64,000 bases of DNA from Actinoplanes sp. SE50/110 (GCF_900119315.1 NZ_LT827010.1:5737001-5801000), one strand, 5' to 3'; shown: positions 8,855 through 18,237, counted from the stretch's first letter. The notes: generated by a model from the letters alone, not told the origin. Numbers and translations: made by a program.

Positions 8855-8992
8855 TGCCCTGCCCTCCCGAGATCTTGAGCTGTCCGCCCCAGCCTACTGA
8901 TGCCCCCGGGTTCACGTTTCCGTCCGGTAACCGACGGCACCCTGACGGGCCGGAGGATTTCTTTACGGAACAGCTCTGAATAAAGTTCACTC

Positions 8993-9988
8993 ATGCATCA
9001 GCGACCGCTCGGCCGAAGCGGGCTAGCGGTCTCGCGGCTCGCGCTCGGCACCATGACCTGGGGACGCGACACCGACCCCGACGACGCGGCCGAGCAGATG
9101 AAACTGTTCCTGGAGGCCGGCGGCACGCTGATCGACACCGCCGACGTGTACGGCAACGGCGACGCCGAGGCGGTGATCGGCTCGCTGCTCGACCACCTGG
9201 TCCCCCGGGACGAGGTGGTGATCGCCACCAAGGCCGGCCTCACCCCGCACGGCTGGCGGGCCCGCGACGGCTCGCGAGGCAACCTGCTGCGCTCGCTGGA
9301 CGCCTCGCTGCGCCGGCTCGGCACCGACTACGTCGACCTGTGGCAGGTGCACGGCTACGACGGGCAGACCCCGTTCGAGGAGACACTGTCCGCTCTCGAT
9401 CACGCGGTGACCAGCGGCAGGGTGCGCTACGTCGGGGTGTCCAACTTCGCCGCCTGGCAGACCGCCCGGGCCGCCACCTGGCAGTCGGCGTATCCGGGAC
9501 GCGCCCCGATCGTCGCCGCCCAGATGGAGTATTCGCTGGTCGAGCGCGGCATCGAGCGGGAGCTGCTGCCCGCGTCGGCGGCGCTGGGCTTCGGTGTGCT
9601 GGCCTGGTCCCCGCTCGGCCGCGGCGTGCTGACCGGCAAATACCGCAACGGCCGGCCGCTGGATTCCCGGGCCGCGTCCGAGCACTACGCGCCGTTCGTG
9701 CAGACCTATCTGGAGCCACGCAGCTCCAGCATCGTCGAGGCGGTGGTCACCGCGGCCGGCGGGCTCGGCGTGTCACCGCTGGAGGTGGCGCTGGCCTGGA
9801 TCCGCGACCGGCCCGGGGTGACCGCCCCGATCCTCGGCGCCCGCACCGCCGGCCAGCTGCAGGGCGCGCTGCGCAGCGAGGAGCTGGTGCTGCCGGCCGA
9901 GATCGCCCGTGCGCTGGAGGACGTGTCGGCGATCGACGTCGGGTATCCGGAGCGTGAGGGTGCCGGCGATCCGCACGGGGCGCGCTGA
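8993..9988 (+). CDS. Aldo/keto reductase
   Basis: A 331-residue (alpha/beta)8 NADPH-dependent oxidoreductase. The catalytic tetrad is complete: Asp48 (LIDTAD), Tyr53 (DVYGNG), Lys80 (VIATKAGL) and His120 (LWQVHGYD). The family signature GVSNFAAWQTA and the C-terminal cofactor segment PILGARTAGQLQGAL are present. It reduces aldehydes or ketones; the substrate is unknown. It diverges from the F420 oxidoreductase across 138 bp and lies 7 bp upstream of a histidine kinase gene, so it may be co-transcribed with that two-component pair. Confidence 0.92.
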   Translation: MHQRPLGRSGLAVSRLALGTMTWGRDTDPDDAAEQMKLFLEAGGTLIDTADVYGNGDAEAVIGSLLDHLVPRDEVVIATKAGLTPHGWRARDGSRGNLLRSLDASLRRLGTDYVDLWQVHGYDGQTPFEETLSALDHAVTSGRVRYVGVSNFAAWQTARAATWQSAYPGRAPIVAAQMEYSLVERGIERELLPASAALGFGVLAWSPLGRGVLTGKYRNGRPLDSRAASEHYAPFVQTYLEPRSSSIVEAVVTAAGGLGVSPLEVALAWIRDRPGVTAPILGARTAGQLQGALRSEELVLPAEIARALEDVSAIDVGYPEREGAGDPHGAR

Positions 9989-9995
9989 CGCCGTC

Positions 9996-11072
9996 ATGCG
10001 TCGCGCGGTGTTCCTGCTGCTCGGAGCGGTGCTGGCCCTGCCGTACACCATCGCCGCGGGATTCGTCGCCCATCTCGTCGCCGCGGACCCGCGGCACTGG
10101 CCGCGGGTCGCGTTCGCCGCCCTGGTGATCGGCGGCCTCGCGCTGGTGCCGGCGTTCCTGAGCGGCACCCGGGAGCTGGAGATCACCGCGGCTCGGGCGC
10201 TGCTCGGCGTCGGCCTGCCCGGGCACGACCGTGGGCACCGGATGGAGCGGGAGACCCGGCTGCGCTCCGCCCTCTGGTTCGGCCTGCATCTGGTCAGCGG
10301 GGTGCTGGTCGGCGCCGTGCTGCTGATCGTGGTCCCGGTCGGCCTGATCGCGCTGACCGGTGGCGAGGCGTTCGGCCGGGGCGGCTGGTGGTGGCTGGCC
10401 GCCGCGCCGGTCATCCTGGCCGGGGCCGGTTACGCGGTCGCCGGGCTGGGCTCGCTGGCCGCCACCATGGCCCCGATCCTGCTCGGCCCGTCCGCCTCGG
10501 AACGCGAGCACCACCTGGCCGAGCGCAACCGTCTCGCGCGCGAGCTGCACGACTCGATCGGGCACGCGCTGACCGCGATGACCCTGCAGGCCGGCGCGGC
10601 GCGGGCGGTGTTCGACAGCGACCCGGAGTTCGCCCGGCAGGCCCTGACCGCGATCGAGGAGACCGGGCGGGCCGCGGCCGGTGAGCTCGACGCCGTGCTG
10701 GGCCTGCTGCGCGACGAGGCGACCGGACCGACACTGACCGATCTGGACCAGCTGCTGACCGGCGCCGTGCAGGCCTCGGTGACGGTCGGCGAGCTGCCGG
10801 TGGCGGTGTCCCGGGAGGCGTACCGGATCGTGCAGGAGTCGCTGACCAACGCGGCGCGGCACGGGACCGGCCCGGTCACGCTGCGCATCCGGCAGGAGGG
10901 GGACCTGATGATCACGGTGACCAACCGGCGCGGGGCGGGCGACGCCCGGCCGGGCGGGCACGGCATCGCCGGCATGCGGGAACGGGCCCGGCTGCTCGGC
11001 GGCCGGGTGACCGCCGGCCCGGACGGCGAGAACTGGCGGGTCACCGCCCGGCTCCCGGTGCGCGCCCGATGA
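9996..11072 (+). CDS. NarL-type sensor histidine kinase (HisKA_3)
   Basis: A 358-residue kinase with two pairs of membrane helices (about 4-60 and 92-162) and no obvious extracytoplasmic sensor. The phosphoacceptor His185 is in RLARELHDSIGHALTAM. The catalytic domain has QESLTNAARHG (N box) and GGHGIAGMRERARLLGG (G box). The start is the ATG at 9996, just after the aldo/keto reductase stop; the frame extends upstream only inside that gene. The stop overlaps the response-regulator start by ATGA. It is a paralogue of the kinase at 1599 with different membrane topology. Confidence 0.9.
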   Translation: MRRAVFLLLGAVLALPYTIAAGFVAHLVAADPRHWPRVAFAALVIGGLALVPAFLSGTRELEITAARALLGVGLPGHDRGHRMERETRLRSALWFGLHLVSGVLVGAVLLIVVPVGLIALTGGEAFGRGGWWWLAAAPVILAGAGYAVAGLGSLAATMAPILLGPSASEREHHLAERNRLARELHDSIGHALTAMTLQAGAARAVFDSDPEFARQALTAIEETGRAAAGELDAVLGLLRDEATGPTLTDLDQLLTGAVQASVTVGELPVAVSREAYRIVQESLTNAARHGTGPVTLRIRQEGDLMITVTNRRGAGDARPGGHGIAGMRERARLLGGRVTAGPDGENWRVTARLPVRAR

Positions 11073-11710
11073 TCGGCGTGCTGATCGTCGACGACGACGC
11101 GCTGGTCCGGGCCGGGCTTCGGGCCATCCTCGGCGCCCAGCCCGGGATCACCGTCACCGGCGAGGCCGCGGACGGCGCCGAGGTGGTGCCGGCCGCGCTG
11201 CGTCGGCGGCCCGACGTCGTCCTGATGGACGTCCGGATGCCGCACCTGGACGGCATCCAGGCCACCCGGCTGCTGCTCGACCGCTTCCCGGTGGACGCGC
11301 CCCGGGTGCTCGTGGTGACCACCTTCGCCAACGACGAGTACGTCTACACGGCGCTGCAGGCGGGGGCGAGCGGCTTCCTGCTCAAACGCGCCCGCCCGGA
11401 GCAGATCGTGGAGGCGGTCCGGGTGGTGGCCCGCGGCGACTCGCTGCTCTTCCCGGCCGCGATCAAGAGTCTGGCGGCCGCCTACGCCCGTCCGGACGGC
11501 GGCCTCAGGGACGCCGGGCTGACCGGGCGCGAGGCCGAGGTGCTCACCCTGATGGCCGATGGACTGTCCAACGCGGAGATCGCCACCCGGCTGTTCCTCG
11601 GCGTCGAGACGGTCAAGACCCATGTCGGCAACATCCTGGCCAAACTGGGCGTCCGCGACCGCACCCAGGCCGTCGTCACCGCGTACAAGTCCGGCTTCAT
11701 CACACCCTGA
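11069..11710 (+). CDS. NarL/FixJ-family response regulator
   Basis: A 213-residue regulator. The receiver has VLIVDDDALVRAGL, the phosphoacceptor in VVLMDVRMP (Asp54), and VTTFANDEYVY and FLLKRARPE for the switch Thr and Lys. The output helix-turn-helix reads GLTGREAEVLTLMADGLSNA then VETVKTHVGNILAKLG. A 4-bp ATGA overlap with the kinase makes them a pair. It probably controls its own operon or the neighbouring reductase (inference). Confidence 0.93.
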   Translation: MIGVLIVDDDALVRAGLRAILGAQPGITVTGEAADGAEVVPAALRRRPDVVLMDVRMPHLDGIQATRLLLDRFPVDAPRVLVVTTFANDEYVYTALQAGASGFLLKRARPEQIVEAVRVVARGDSLLFPAAIKSLAAAYARPDGGLRDAGLTGREAEVLTLMADGLSNAEIATRLFLGVETVKTHVGNILAKLGVRDRTQAVVTAYKSGFITP

Positions 11711-11754
11711 ACAGCAGGTCAAAGGGTTGTCGACGGCGCGGTCGCAGGAGCACG

Positions 11755-11955
11755 ATGTGTCCCATGGACTACGAATATGCGCCGCTGCGGTTGCCTTCGA
11801 ATGTCGATCGTCTGACCGCGGCGGCGCAGCTCGCCATCGCCGCGGAGTTCTCCGGGTGGGAGCTGGCCCGCGTGCAGCTGTTCGCGGACGGTACCCGCAA
11901 GGTGATGCTCCGCCGGCGGCTCCAGGCCACGCCGCAGCCCGGCCTCAGCTACTGA
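11755..11955 (+). CDS. DUF5703 family small protein
   Basis: A 66-residue protein, with YEYAPLRLPSNVDRLTAAAQ and then GWELARVQLFADGTRKVMLR matching the small actinobacterial DUF5703 family (a two-strand/helix fold of unknown role, often encoded beside an M20 peptidase as here). The ATG at 11755 has GGAG 4 nt upstream; the ATG at 11764 (MDYEY) is the form usually seen in the family and may be the true start. A strong terminator follows directly. Confidence 0.82.
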   Translation: MCPMDYEYAPLRLPSNVDRLTAAAQLAIAAEFSGWELARVQLFADGTRKVMLRRRLQATPQPGLSY

Positions 11956-11956
11956 G

Positions 11957-11985
11957 AAAGCCCGCCCGGATCCCGGGCGGGCTTT
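11957..11985 (+). terminator. Rho-independent terminator
   Basis: A 13-bp perfect stem (AAAGCCCGCCCGG and its complement) with a 3-base loop, ending in TTTT and starting 2 bp after the DUF5703 stop. The palindrome can act in both directions and also lies just beyond the end of the minus-strand gene stopping at 11996. Confidence 0.93.
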
Positions 11986-11995
11986 TCAGCGGGTG

Positions 11996-12664
11996 CTAAT
12001 GGTTGTGGCCGGCGTGGTCGTCTTCCTCGTCGGGCAGGAACGGGTGCTCGTCGAGGCGGCCGACCAGCTGATCGCCCTCGGCCGGGGCGAACGGGCCGGA
12101 GCCGTCCGCGTCGTCGAAGGCCTCCAGGTCCAGCGGGGCCTCGACCTCGGTGACGGTGAGCAGGCCGTCGAGCGGCTCCAGCTCGGGCACGTCGAGCGAG
12201 GCCAGCGAGCCGTCGCCGGCCTGCAGCAGCTCCAGGACGGCCTCGCCGACCGACTCGACCGGGCCGACCTCCTCGTCCTCGGGCACCGCGTTCTTCCGGG
12301 CGTTCTCGGCGACCCGCAGCAGGGCGGAGACGCTCGGCACCCGGTAGTCGCGGCGCTGCCGGACCGAGATCACCTGCGGGTACGCGTCGCCGGCCCCGCC
12401 GTCGGCGCCGGCCTCACCGGCCAGGAAGCGCTGGTCGGCCTCGTCGGGGTCGATCGACTCGACGTCCCACGGCGTGACTTCGCCGAACGCGTCGAGCAGC
12501 TTCTCGTCGTAGGCGAACGAGGCGTTGTTGAGGTCGACGTACGCCTGCCAGACGTCGTCGTCGTCGATCCGGCCCGCGGCCGCCTTCACGGCCGCGAGGT
12601 GCGCCCGCGCCGCCTCCACGACCCGCTCCAGTGCGGCGTCGAGCTCAGCGTTCTGGTCGCTCAT
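11996..12664 (-). CDS. Conserved acidic actinobacterial protein, function unknown
   Basis: A 222-residue, strongly acidic protein. The N-terminal half is helical (MSDQNAELDAALERVVEAAR, then VWQAYVDLNNASFAYDEKLL) and the middle has ISVRQRRDYRVPSVSALLRV. The second half is Asp/Glu/Pro-rich with little predicted structure and ends HPFLPDEEDDHAGHNH, a possible metal-binding His/Asp tail. No catalytic motif is recognised. The start ATG is at 12664 with GGAAGGA about 12 nt upstream. It probably forms a transcription unit with the M20 peptidase gene 38 bp upstream. Confidence 0.75.
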   Translation of the reverse strand: MSDQNAELDAALERVVEAARAHLAAVKAAAGRIDDDDVWQAYVDLNNASFAYDEKLLDAFGEVTPWDVESIDPDEADQRFLAGEAGADGGAGDAYPQVISVRQRRDYRVPSVSALLRVAENARKNAVPEDEEVGPVESVGEAVLELLQAGDGSLASLDVPELEPLDGLLTVTEVEAPLDLEAFDDADGSGPFAPAEGDQLVGRLDEHPFLPDEEDDHAGHNH

Positions 12665-12702
12665 CTTCGTTGGGGGTCCTTCCACCTGGTGGAGCCGAAC
12701 AG

Positions 12703-14007
12703 CTAACTGTTGCGGAGCAAACGGTCGAGCACACGTACGCCGAACTTTAGTCCCTCCACCGGCACCCGCTCGTCGATGCCGTGGAACAGGGCGGCGAAGT
12801 TCAGGTCGGGCGGAAGTTGCAGCGGGGCGAACCCGAAGCATCGGATGCCCAGGGTGCTGAACGCCTTCGCGTCGGTGCCCCCGGACATCAGGTACGGCAC
12901 GGTACGCGCCCCCGGGTCCTCGGCGCGCAGCGCCGCGCCCATCGCCTCCACCAGCGGCCCGCCGAACTCGGTCTCCACGGCCGGCTGCCGGTGCACGTGC
13001 TCGATCTCCACATCCGGCCCGATGATGTCACGCAGCTCGGCGAGGAACGACTCGGCCTGGCCGGGCAGGGTCCGGCAGTCGATGGTGGCCGACGCCTTCC
13101 CCGGGATCACATTGTCCTTGTAGCCGGCCGCGAGCCGGGTCGGATTCGCGGTGTTGCGGATGGTGGCGCCGATCAGGTTGGCGATCGGGCCGAGCTTGGC
13201 GATCGCCAGCTCCGGGTCGTCCGGGTCCAGGTCGATCTGCAGCGCGTCGCTGATCTGCTCCAGGAAGGCTCGCACGGTCGGCGTGACGACCACCGGGAAG
13301 CGGTGCCGGCCGACCGCGGCGACCGCCTCGGCCAGCGCGGTCACCGCGTTGTCGTCGTGGATGAACGAGCCGTGCCCGGGCCGCCCGCTGGCGTGCAGGC
13401 GCAGCCAGTCGAGCCCCTTCTCGGCGGTCTGCACCAGGTAGAGGCGCAGGTTGTCGTTGACCGTGTACGAGTACCCGCCGACCTCGCCGATCGCCTCGGT
13501 GCAGCCCTCGAAGACGTCCGCGTGGTGCTGCGCGAGCCACTGCGAGCCGAACTCCATGCCGGCTTCCTCGTCGGCGGTGTAGGCCAGCACGATGTCGCGG
13601 GGCGGCACGTACCCGGTGCGCTGCCAGTCCCGCACGACCGCGAGCACCATGGCGTCGAAGTCCTTCATGTCGACCGCGCCGCGGCCCCAGAGATAGCCGT
13701 CCCTGATCTCGCCGGAGAACGGGTCCACCGACCACTCGGAGGCGTCGGCCGGCACCACGTCGAGGTGGCCGTGCACGAGCAGCGCGCCGCGGGAACGGTC
13801 CGCGCCGGGGATCCGGGCGACCAGGTTGGCCCGGGTCGGCGCCGACTCCAGGATCCGCGACTCGATGCCGGCGTCGGCGAGTTTCGTCGCGACGTACTCG
13901 GCGGCGACGCGTTCGCCCACCGTGGTCCGCGGATCCCCGGTGTTGGTGGTGTCGATGCGCAGCAGATCCCGGCAGAGGTCGACGACCTCATCGGCGGAGG
14001 TTTCCAT
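12703..14007 (-). CDS. M20-family metallopeptidase / dipeptidase
   Basis: A 434-residue zinc hydrolase. The metal and catalytic residues fit M20: HGHLDVVPAD (His81, Asp83), bridging Asp113 in GAVDMKD, Glu147/Glu148 in TADEEAG, and a late His in ALFHGIDERVP. The lid/dimerisation domain contains SGRPGHGSFIHDDNA. Family members cleave dipeptides or deacylate amino acids in the cytoplasm; the substrate is unknown. The start METSADEVVD is the first ATG after the intergenic region shared with the divergent hemerythrin gene (68 bp). Confidence 0.9.
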   Translation of the reverse strand: METSADEVVDLCRDLLRIDTTNTGDPRTTVGERVAAEYVATKLADAGIESRILESAPTRANLVARIPGADRSRGALLVHGHLDVVPADASEWSVDPFSGEIRDGYLWGRGAVDMKDFDAMVLAVVRDWQRTGYVPPRDIVLAYTADEEAGMEFGSQWLAQHHADVFEGCTEAIGEVGGYSYTVNDNLRLYLVQTAEKGLDWLRLHASGRPGHGSFIHDDNAVTALAEAVAAVGRHRFPVVVTPTVRAFLEQISDALQIDLDPDDPELAIAKLGPIANLIGATIRNTANPTRLAAGYKDNVIPGKASATIDCRTLPGQAESFLAELRDIIGPDVEIEHVHRQPAVETEFGGPLVEAMGAALRAEDPGARTVPYLMSGGTDAKAFSTLGIRCFGFAPLQLPPDLNFAALFHGIDERVPVEGLKFGVRVLDRLLRNS

Positions 14008-14075
14008 CCGCCCTTCTTACCAGCCGGATGTCACAGACGTTTGGCGGGAGAGGCGGAACGGGTACCGGCGCGGTC

Positions 14076-14642
14076 ATGTCTGACGTGAATCTTCCGCCGC
14101 TGCCGCCGGTGGCCGGCGCCACCTCCGGGCGTAACGTCGTCGATGTCCTGTCCGAGCAGCACCGGCAGATCCTCAGCCTGACCGACCGGGCGCTGACCGA
14201 CGAGTCCGGTCGGGCCCGCGACGTGCTGATCGCCACCCTGTCCCGGCACCTGTCGGCCGAGGAGCAGTATCTCTACCCGGCGGTCCGCACGGCGGTGCCG
14301 GACGGCGACCGGATCGCCGACCGCGAGCTGGCCGAGGACCGTGAGCTGCTGGTGATGATGCGCGACGGGGTGGAGATGGGCACGCTGCGGGCGGCGGTGC
14401 GCCGGCACGTCGAGGCCGACTCGGACGAGCTGTTCCCGCTGCTGGAGCAGATGGTGCCGATCGAGGACATGATCCGGCTGGGCAACCGGGTGGAGACCGC
14501 GCAGGAGGCCGCGCCGACCCGGCCGCACCCGTCCACCCCGGTCACGCCGCCGTGGAACAAGATCGTGGATCCGCTGCTCGGCGTGGTCGACAAGCTCCGG
14601 GACGTGGCGACGGCACGTACGACGTACGCGAAAGATCTGTAG
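14076..14642 (+). CDS. Hemerythrin/HHE cation-binding protein
   Basis: A 188-residue four-helix protein. The HHE pattern is visible as LSEQHRQIL, SRHLSAEEQYLYPAV and RRHVEADSDELFPLLEQM, giving His and Glu ligands for a probable di-iron or single metal site that may bind O2, NO or act in stress sensing. The C-terminal 50 residues are a Pro-rich linker and a short amphipathic helix. The start MSDVNLPPLP (14076) is preferred over the ATG at 14028, which adds a Gly/Thr-rich leader unlike the family. Confidence 0.82.
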   Translation: MSDVNLPPLPPVAGATSGRNVVDVLSEQHRQILSLTDRALTDESGRARDVLIATLSRHLSAEEQYLYPAVRTAVPDGDRIADRELAEDRELLVMMRDGVEMGTLRAAVRRHVEADSDELFPLLEQMVPIEDMIRLGNRVETAQEAAPTRPHPSTPVTPPWNKIVDPLLGVVDKLRDVATARTTYAKDL

Positions 14643-14730
14643 TTTTCGGATGTTTACTCCCGTTACTTAACAAGTTTGTCACGGGTTACAGGGCTAGCCT
14701 TCGATCCCTTTCTGGTCCTAACGTCACGCT

Positions 14731-15690
14731 ATGAACCTTGAGCTGCGGCATCTGAAGGTGGTCTGCGCCATCGCGGAGACCGGCAGCGTCACCAAGGCCG
14801 CGTCACAACTCGGCCTGGCCCAACCCGCGCTCACCGCCCAACTGCAGCGGATCGAGCGCACCCTCGGCGGTCCCCTGTTCGACCGGGACCGGCGCGGCGC
14901 ACGGCCCACCGCACTCGGCGAGCTCGTGCTGTCCCGGGCCCGGGTGCTGCTGCCGGCGATGAAAGGCCTGCAGGACGAGGCGGCCCGGCTGGCGGCCGGG
15001 GGTGGCTCCACGATGAGCCGCTACCGGATGGGCGCGATCGGCGGGCCGGTCTTCGCCCACCTGCTGCACCGGCTGTCCGCCGCCCGGCCGGAGGCGCAGA
15101 TCTCGACCTACGCCTCGTACTACGTCGACGAGCTGGCCACCATGGTGCTCAACGGCAAACTCGACTTCGCCCAGGTCGGGGTGTGCGGCGACGCGCTGCC
15201 CTCGGCGGACTACGGGCTGGTCTGGGACACCATCGCGGTCGACGCGGTGTGCGTGCTGATGCCCGAGGACCATCCGCAGGCCAAGGGGGCCGAGGTCGAC
15301 CTCGGCGAACTCGCCGACGAGCAGTGGTCGGCGGCGGCCGGCGACGGCTGCTTCGAGACCTGTTTCGCGACCGCCTGCGCCCGGGCCGGTTTCGCGCCGC
15401 GCCGGGTGCTCGAGGCCGACGCGCGGGCCTGCATCGACATGGTGGAGCTGGGGGTCGCGCTGGGGCTGTGCCAGCCGACGTTCCGGCCGCCGGCCGGCCT
15501 GACGACGCGGCCGCTGAAGGGGGCGCCGCTGCGATGGCGGCTGATCCTCGGCTGGCATCCGGACTCGCCGGCGGCGCGCTCGGCGCCGCAGGTGCTGGAA
15601 CTGGCCCGCGAGGCGTATCAGGACGTTATCAACCGGAATGCCGGATATGTGGCGTGGAGTCAGGATCATCCGACGGTGGCGGTCGCCTGA
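14731..15690 (+). CDS. LysR-family transcriptional regulator
   Basis: A 319-residue regulator. The winged helix-turn-helix spans residues 1-62 (MNLELRHLKVVCAIAETGSV, TKAASQLGLAQPALTAQL, RRGARPTALGE). The effector domain follows (AQISTYASYYVDELATMVLN, LDFAQVGVCGD) with a Cys pair at DGCFETCFATACARAGF that might sense redox (inference). The ATG at 14731 starts within the usual LysR register. It is a single gene; the nearest gene downstream is the convergent polysaccharide enzyme at 15748, so its target may lie elsewhere. Confidence 0.9.
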   Translation: MNLELRHLKVVCAIAETGSVTKAASQLGLAQPALTAQLQRIERTLGGPLFDRDRRGARPTALGELVLSRARVLLPAMKGLQDEAARLAAGGGSTMSRYRMGAIGGPVFAHLLHRLSAARPEAQISTYASYYVDELATMVLNGKLDFAQVGVCGDALPSADYGLVWDTIAVDAVCVLMPEDHPQAKGAEVDLGELADEQWSAAAGDGCFETCFATACARAGFAPRRVLEADARACIDMVELGVALGLCQPTFRPPAGLTTRPLKGAPLRWRLILGWHPDSPAARSAPQVLELAREAYQDVINRNAGYVAWSQDHPTVAVA

Positions 15691-15747
15691 CGATCGTCCG
15701 GGGTGGGCCGTGGCGTGGGCGGAGGCGTTCCCCGCCCACGCCCGCGC

Positions 15748-18237
15748 TCATCGGGCGGCCACCGGCCGGCCCTCGATCAGGGTGATCAGCTCCGCCCGGG
15801 CGGCCTCGATCGACGCCGGTGCCGGAGCGGCCGCGTGCATCGACGGGTACAGCCGGGCGGCCACCCCCCGCGCCGCGGCGGACCGGCCCGCCCGGTCGGC
15901 CAGGCGCAGGTATTCGTAGTCCTGATAGCCGTTGCGGATCATCTTCATCCGCAGCGACTCCAGCGGGATCGGCGTGCTTCCCCCGATGCGGGCCGTCGTC
16001 CCCGGGTAGAACAGCGTGCCGTCGCCGTTGCCGCCGAAGCCCCACTGGTCGGTCCACGCGGTGCCCAGCTGCTGGGTCGTCGAGTAGTACAGCTCACCGG
16101 TGGCCCGGTACCGGTAGGCGAGCCACCCCATCGCCCGGTTCTGCGCCGCCTGCGTGTCGATCGTGTAGTCGACCCAGGGCAGACGGAGCTCGGCGTCCTG
16201 CTCGTCGGCGCCACCGCAACCGGACACGTCACACGAGGTGTAGAGCCACATCTGTTTGCCGGGTCGTGCCGCGAACGCCCGGTACGCGGCCGGCTGGTCC
16301 CCGGAGCTGTCGTCGAAGTGGTCCACCACGGGGGTGACGATGTCGGTGACGACGTGCCGAGGGTCGTACCGGTCGACGTCGGACAGCTCGGCGGTCATCA
16401 CGTTCGGCAGGCCGGGCCACGCCTTCTTGTACCCGGCGACGGCGGCGCGGCAGGCGTTCCACCTGGCCGCGCGGCTGCCCGGCTCGTCGCAGTCGTGCGC
16501 GTCGTAGGTCACGGCCCGGTCGGCGAAGCCCTCGGCATCGGCGACCGCCTTCCAGACCCGCACCTGCTGGGGATCGACCGCCACCGTGGTCAGCCGGGCG
16601 CCGGGAAGCTGGGTCTGCGCGGTGCCGCGCAGCAGCGGCAGCAGATACCGGTCGAAGGCGGCCCGCTGACTGCCCGGGGCCGGAGGCTGGAACTGCGCGT
16701 TGGCGACGGTCATCCGATCGTCCAGGGCGAGCCGGGCGAAGTCCGCGTTGGTGCGCCAGGCACGCTGCAGGTTCGCGGCGCTGGACCACGCGTCGCACGA
16801 GCCGTGGAGCGCGTCGCAGCCGGTCGACCAGCCGATGCTCCAGAGCGATCGCAGCGACGAGGTGGCGGGCAGGGTGAAACCGTGCACGTCCAGGTGGATC
16901 GGCAGGTCGGCGCGGCCCCGGCTGCCGGTGACGGTCAGCGAGCCGTCGTATCCGCCGGCCGCCTGGCCCGCGGGCACCAGCACGTCGACGAAGGCGACCC
17001 GGTTCTCCCCGGCCGGGACGTCCACCGGGAACGCGTTGCGGCGTTCGCCGTAGAGCCGGTCCACCGCGGGGATCAGGGCGTCCGGCCAGGCACCCACGGC
17101 ACGCCCACCGGCCGACGCCTGCCTGGTCGTGTAATAGTCCTCGCGGTAGATCGTCACAGCACTGTTCGGGATGGTCCCGCCGGATCCGCTCAGCGCCCGG
17201 CCCGGCGCCACCGACACGCCGCGCTGACCACCGGCGAGGACGACCTGGAAGGAGACGAACTCGTTGCGGGCGCCGGCCAGGACGGCCCGGGGTGTGCCGG
17301 TGACGGTGGACCGGCGGGCGATCTTCTGCGTCGCCGGGACCACCGAGTACGCCGGATCGGACGGCGTCGTCCCGCTCGGGCCCGGCGAGCCGGCGGATGG
17401 CGGCGGGGACACCGCAACCGTGCCGCCCGGGGCGACCCCGGCGTAGCCGGCCCGCTGGTCCCCGATCCGCAGAGCGTCGTAGAAGAGGCTGCGGTGGCTG
17501 GTGTCGGAAACCTTCGGCCGCCCGTCCCAGTCCCACTTGTAGATGCCGAACTTGAAGTACGGGGAGTGCGCCGCGTCGTCGTGGGTGCGGCCCTTGCGGT
17601 CGAGCACCAGGCTGCCGTCGCGCCACACCTGCAGGACGCCGGAGGTGTCGGTGCGCCAGACGACGTGGAAGACCCAGTCGGTCCAGCTAACGGTCCGATA
17701 GGTGCCGAGGTCGATCATCTCGCCCCGAAAGTCGATCTTCCAATCCCCCCTGTTGGTCAGCAGGGCGAGCGGCGGAGACCCGTTGTCGCTCTGCTGATGC
17801 CACTGGCTGACGATCTCCGAGGAGCGGTCCACCGTCCAGTCGCGCGCCGGATGGACGCTGAACCCGTACCACCGGTCCAGCCCGGGGGGCTGCCGGTCGG
17901 GCTGGCTGAGCTCGCTGCGGGTGCTGCTGGAGACGTGCGGGTCGCCGCGGTCCAGGGTGAACTGCACGGCGTGCCCGCCGTCGCGCACCGGGTCGGTGAC
18001 GACCTGCAGCGACTTGGCGCAACAGTACTGCCGCTGCCAGCCGGGCGGCGGGAGCGCCCGATCGGCGGCGTTCTCCCAGTCCAGCGTGGTGAGCAGCCCG
18101 GCACGGGTGGGGCCGGTGGCCGCGGGTCGTCCGGTGCCGGCCAGCGCCAGCGGCACGCCGAGCCCGGCCAGGGTGACGGCGAGGATGCCGGCGGCGAGCA
18201 GACCCCACCGGCTTCGTCGGGGTGTACGGGAGGTCAA
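15748..18237 (-). CDS. Secreted heparin-lyase-like plus DUF4091/GH123-like enzyme
   Basis: An 829-residue exported protein. Residues 1-40 are a signal/anchor (WGLLAAGILAVTLAGLGVPL). Residues about 45-265 resemble a heparin-lyase/PL20-type beta jelly roll (TRSELSQPD, EIVSQWHQQSDNG, DWKIDFRGEM, FKFGIYKWDWDG). A Ser/Pro linker (276-295) leads to a C-terminal half ending in a DUF4091/GH123-like catalytic region, with a D-E pair in DAHDCDEPGSR and the signature GDGTLFYPG then GYQDYEYLRLADRAG. It probably degrades an acidic or amino-sugar polymer outside the cell. No ATG is available; the TTG at 18237 has GGAAGGA 8 nt upstream. It diverges from a LAL regulator (159 bp), a likely control link. The stop at 15748 faces the convergent LysR gene. 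Confidence 0.8.
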   Translation of the reverse strand: MTSRTPRRSRWGLLAAGILAVTLAGLGVPLALAGTGRPAATGPTRAGLLTTLDWENAADRALPPPGWQRQYCCAKSLQVVTDPVRDGGHAVQFTLDRGDPHVSSSTRSELSQPDRQPPGLDRWYGFSVHPARDWTVDRSSEIVSQWHQQSDNGSPPLALLTNRGDWKIDFRGEMIDLGTYRTVSWTDWVFHVVWRTDTSGVLQVWRDGSLVLDRKGRTHDDAAHSPYFKFGIYKWDWDGRPKVSDTSHRSLFYDALRIGDQRAGYAGVAPGGTVAVSPPPSAGSPGPSGTTPSDPAYSVVPATQKIARRSTVTGTPRAVLAGARNEFVSFQVVLAGGQRGVSVAPGRALSGSGGTIPNSAVTIYREDYYTTRQASAGGRAVGAWPDALIPAVDRLYGERRNAFPVDVPAGENRVAFVDVLVPAGQAAGGYDGSLTVTGSRGRADLPIHLDVHGFTLPATSSLRSLWSIGWSTGCDALHGSCDAWSSAANLQRAWRTNADFARLALDDRMTVANAQFQPPAPGSQRAAFDRYLLPLLRGTAQTQLPGARLTTVAVDPQQVRVWKAVADAEGFADRAVTYDAHDCDEPGSRAARWNACRAAVAGYKKAWPGLPNVMTAELSDVDRYDPRHVVTDIVTPVVDHFDDSSGDQPAAYRAFAARPGKQMWLYTSCDVSGCGGADEQDAELRLPWVDYTIDTQAAQNRAMGWLAYRYRATGELYYSTTQQLGTAWTDQWGFGGNGDGTLFYPGTTARIGGSTPIPLESLRMKMIRNGYQDYEYLRLADRAGRSAAARGVAARLYPSMHAAAPAPASIEAARAELITLIEGRPVAAR

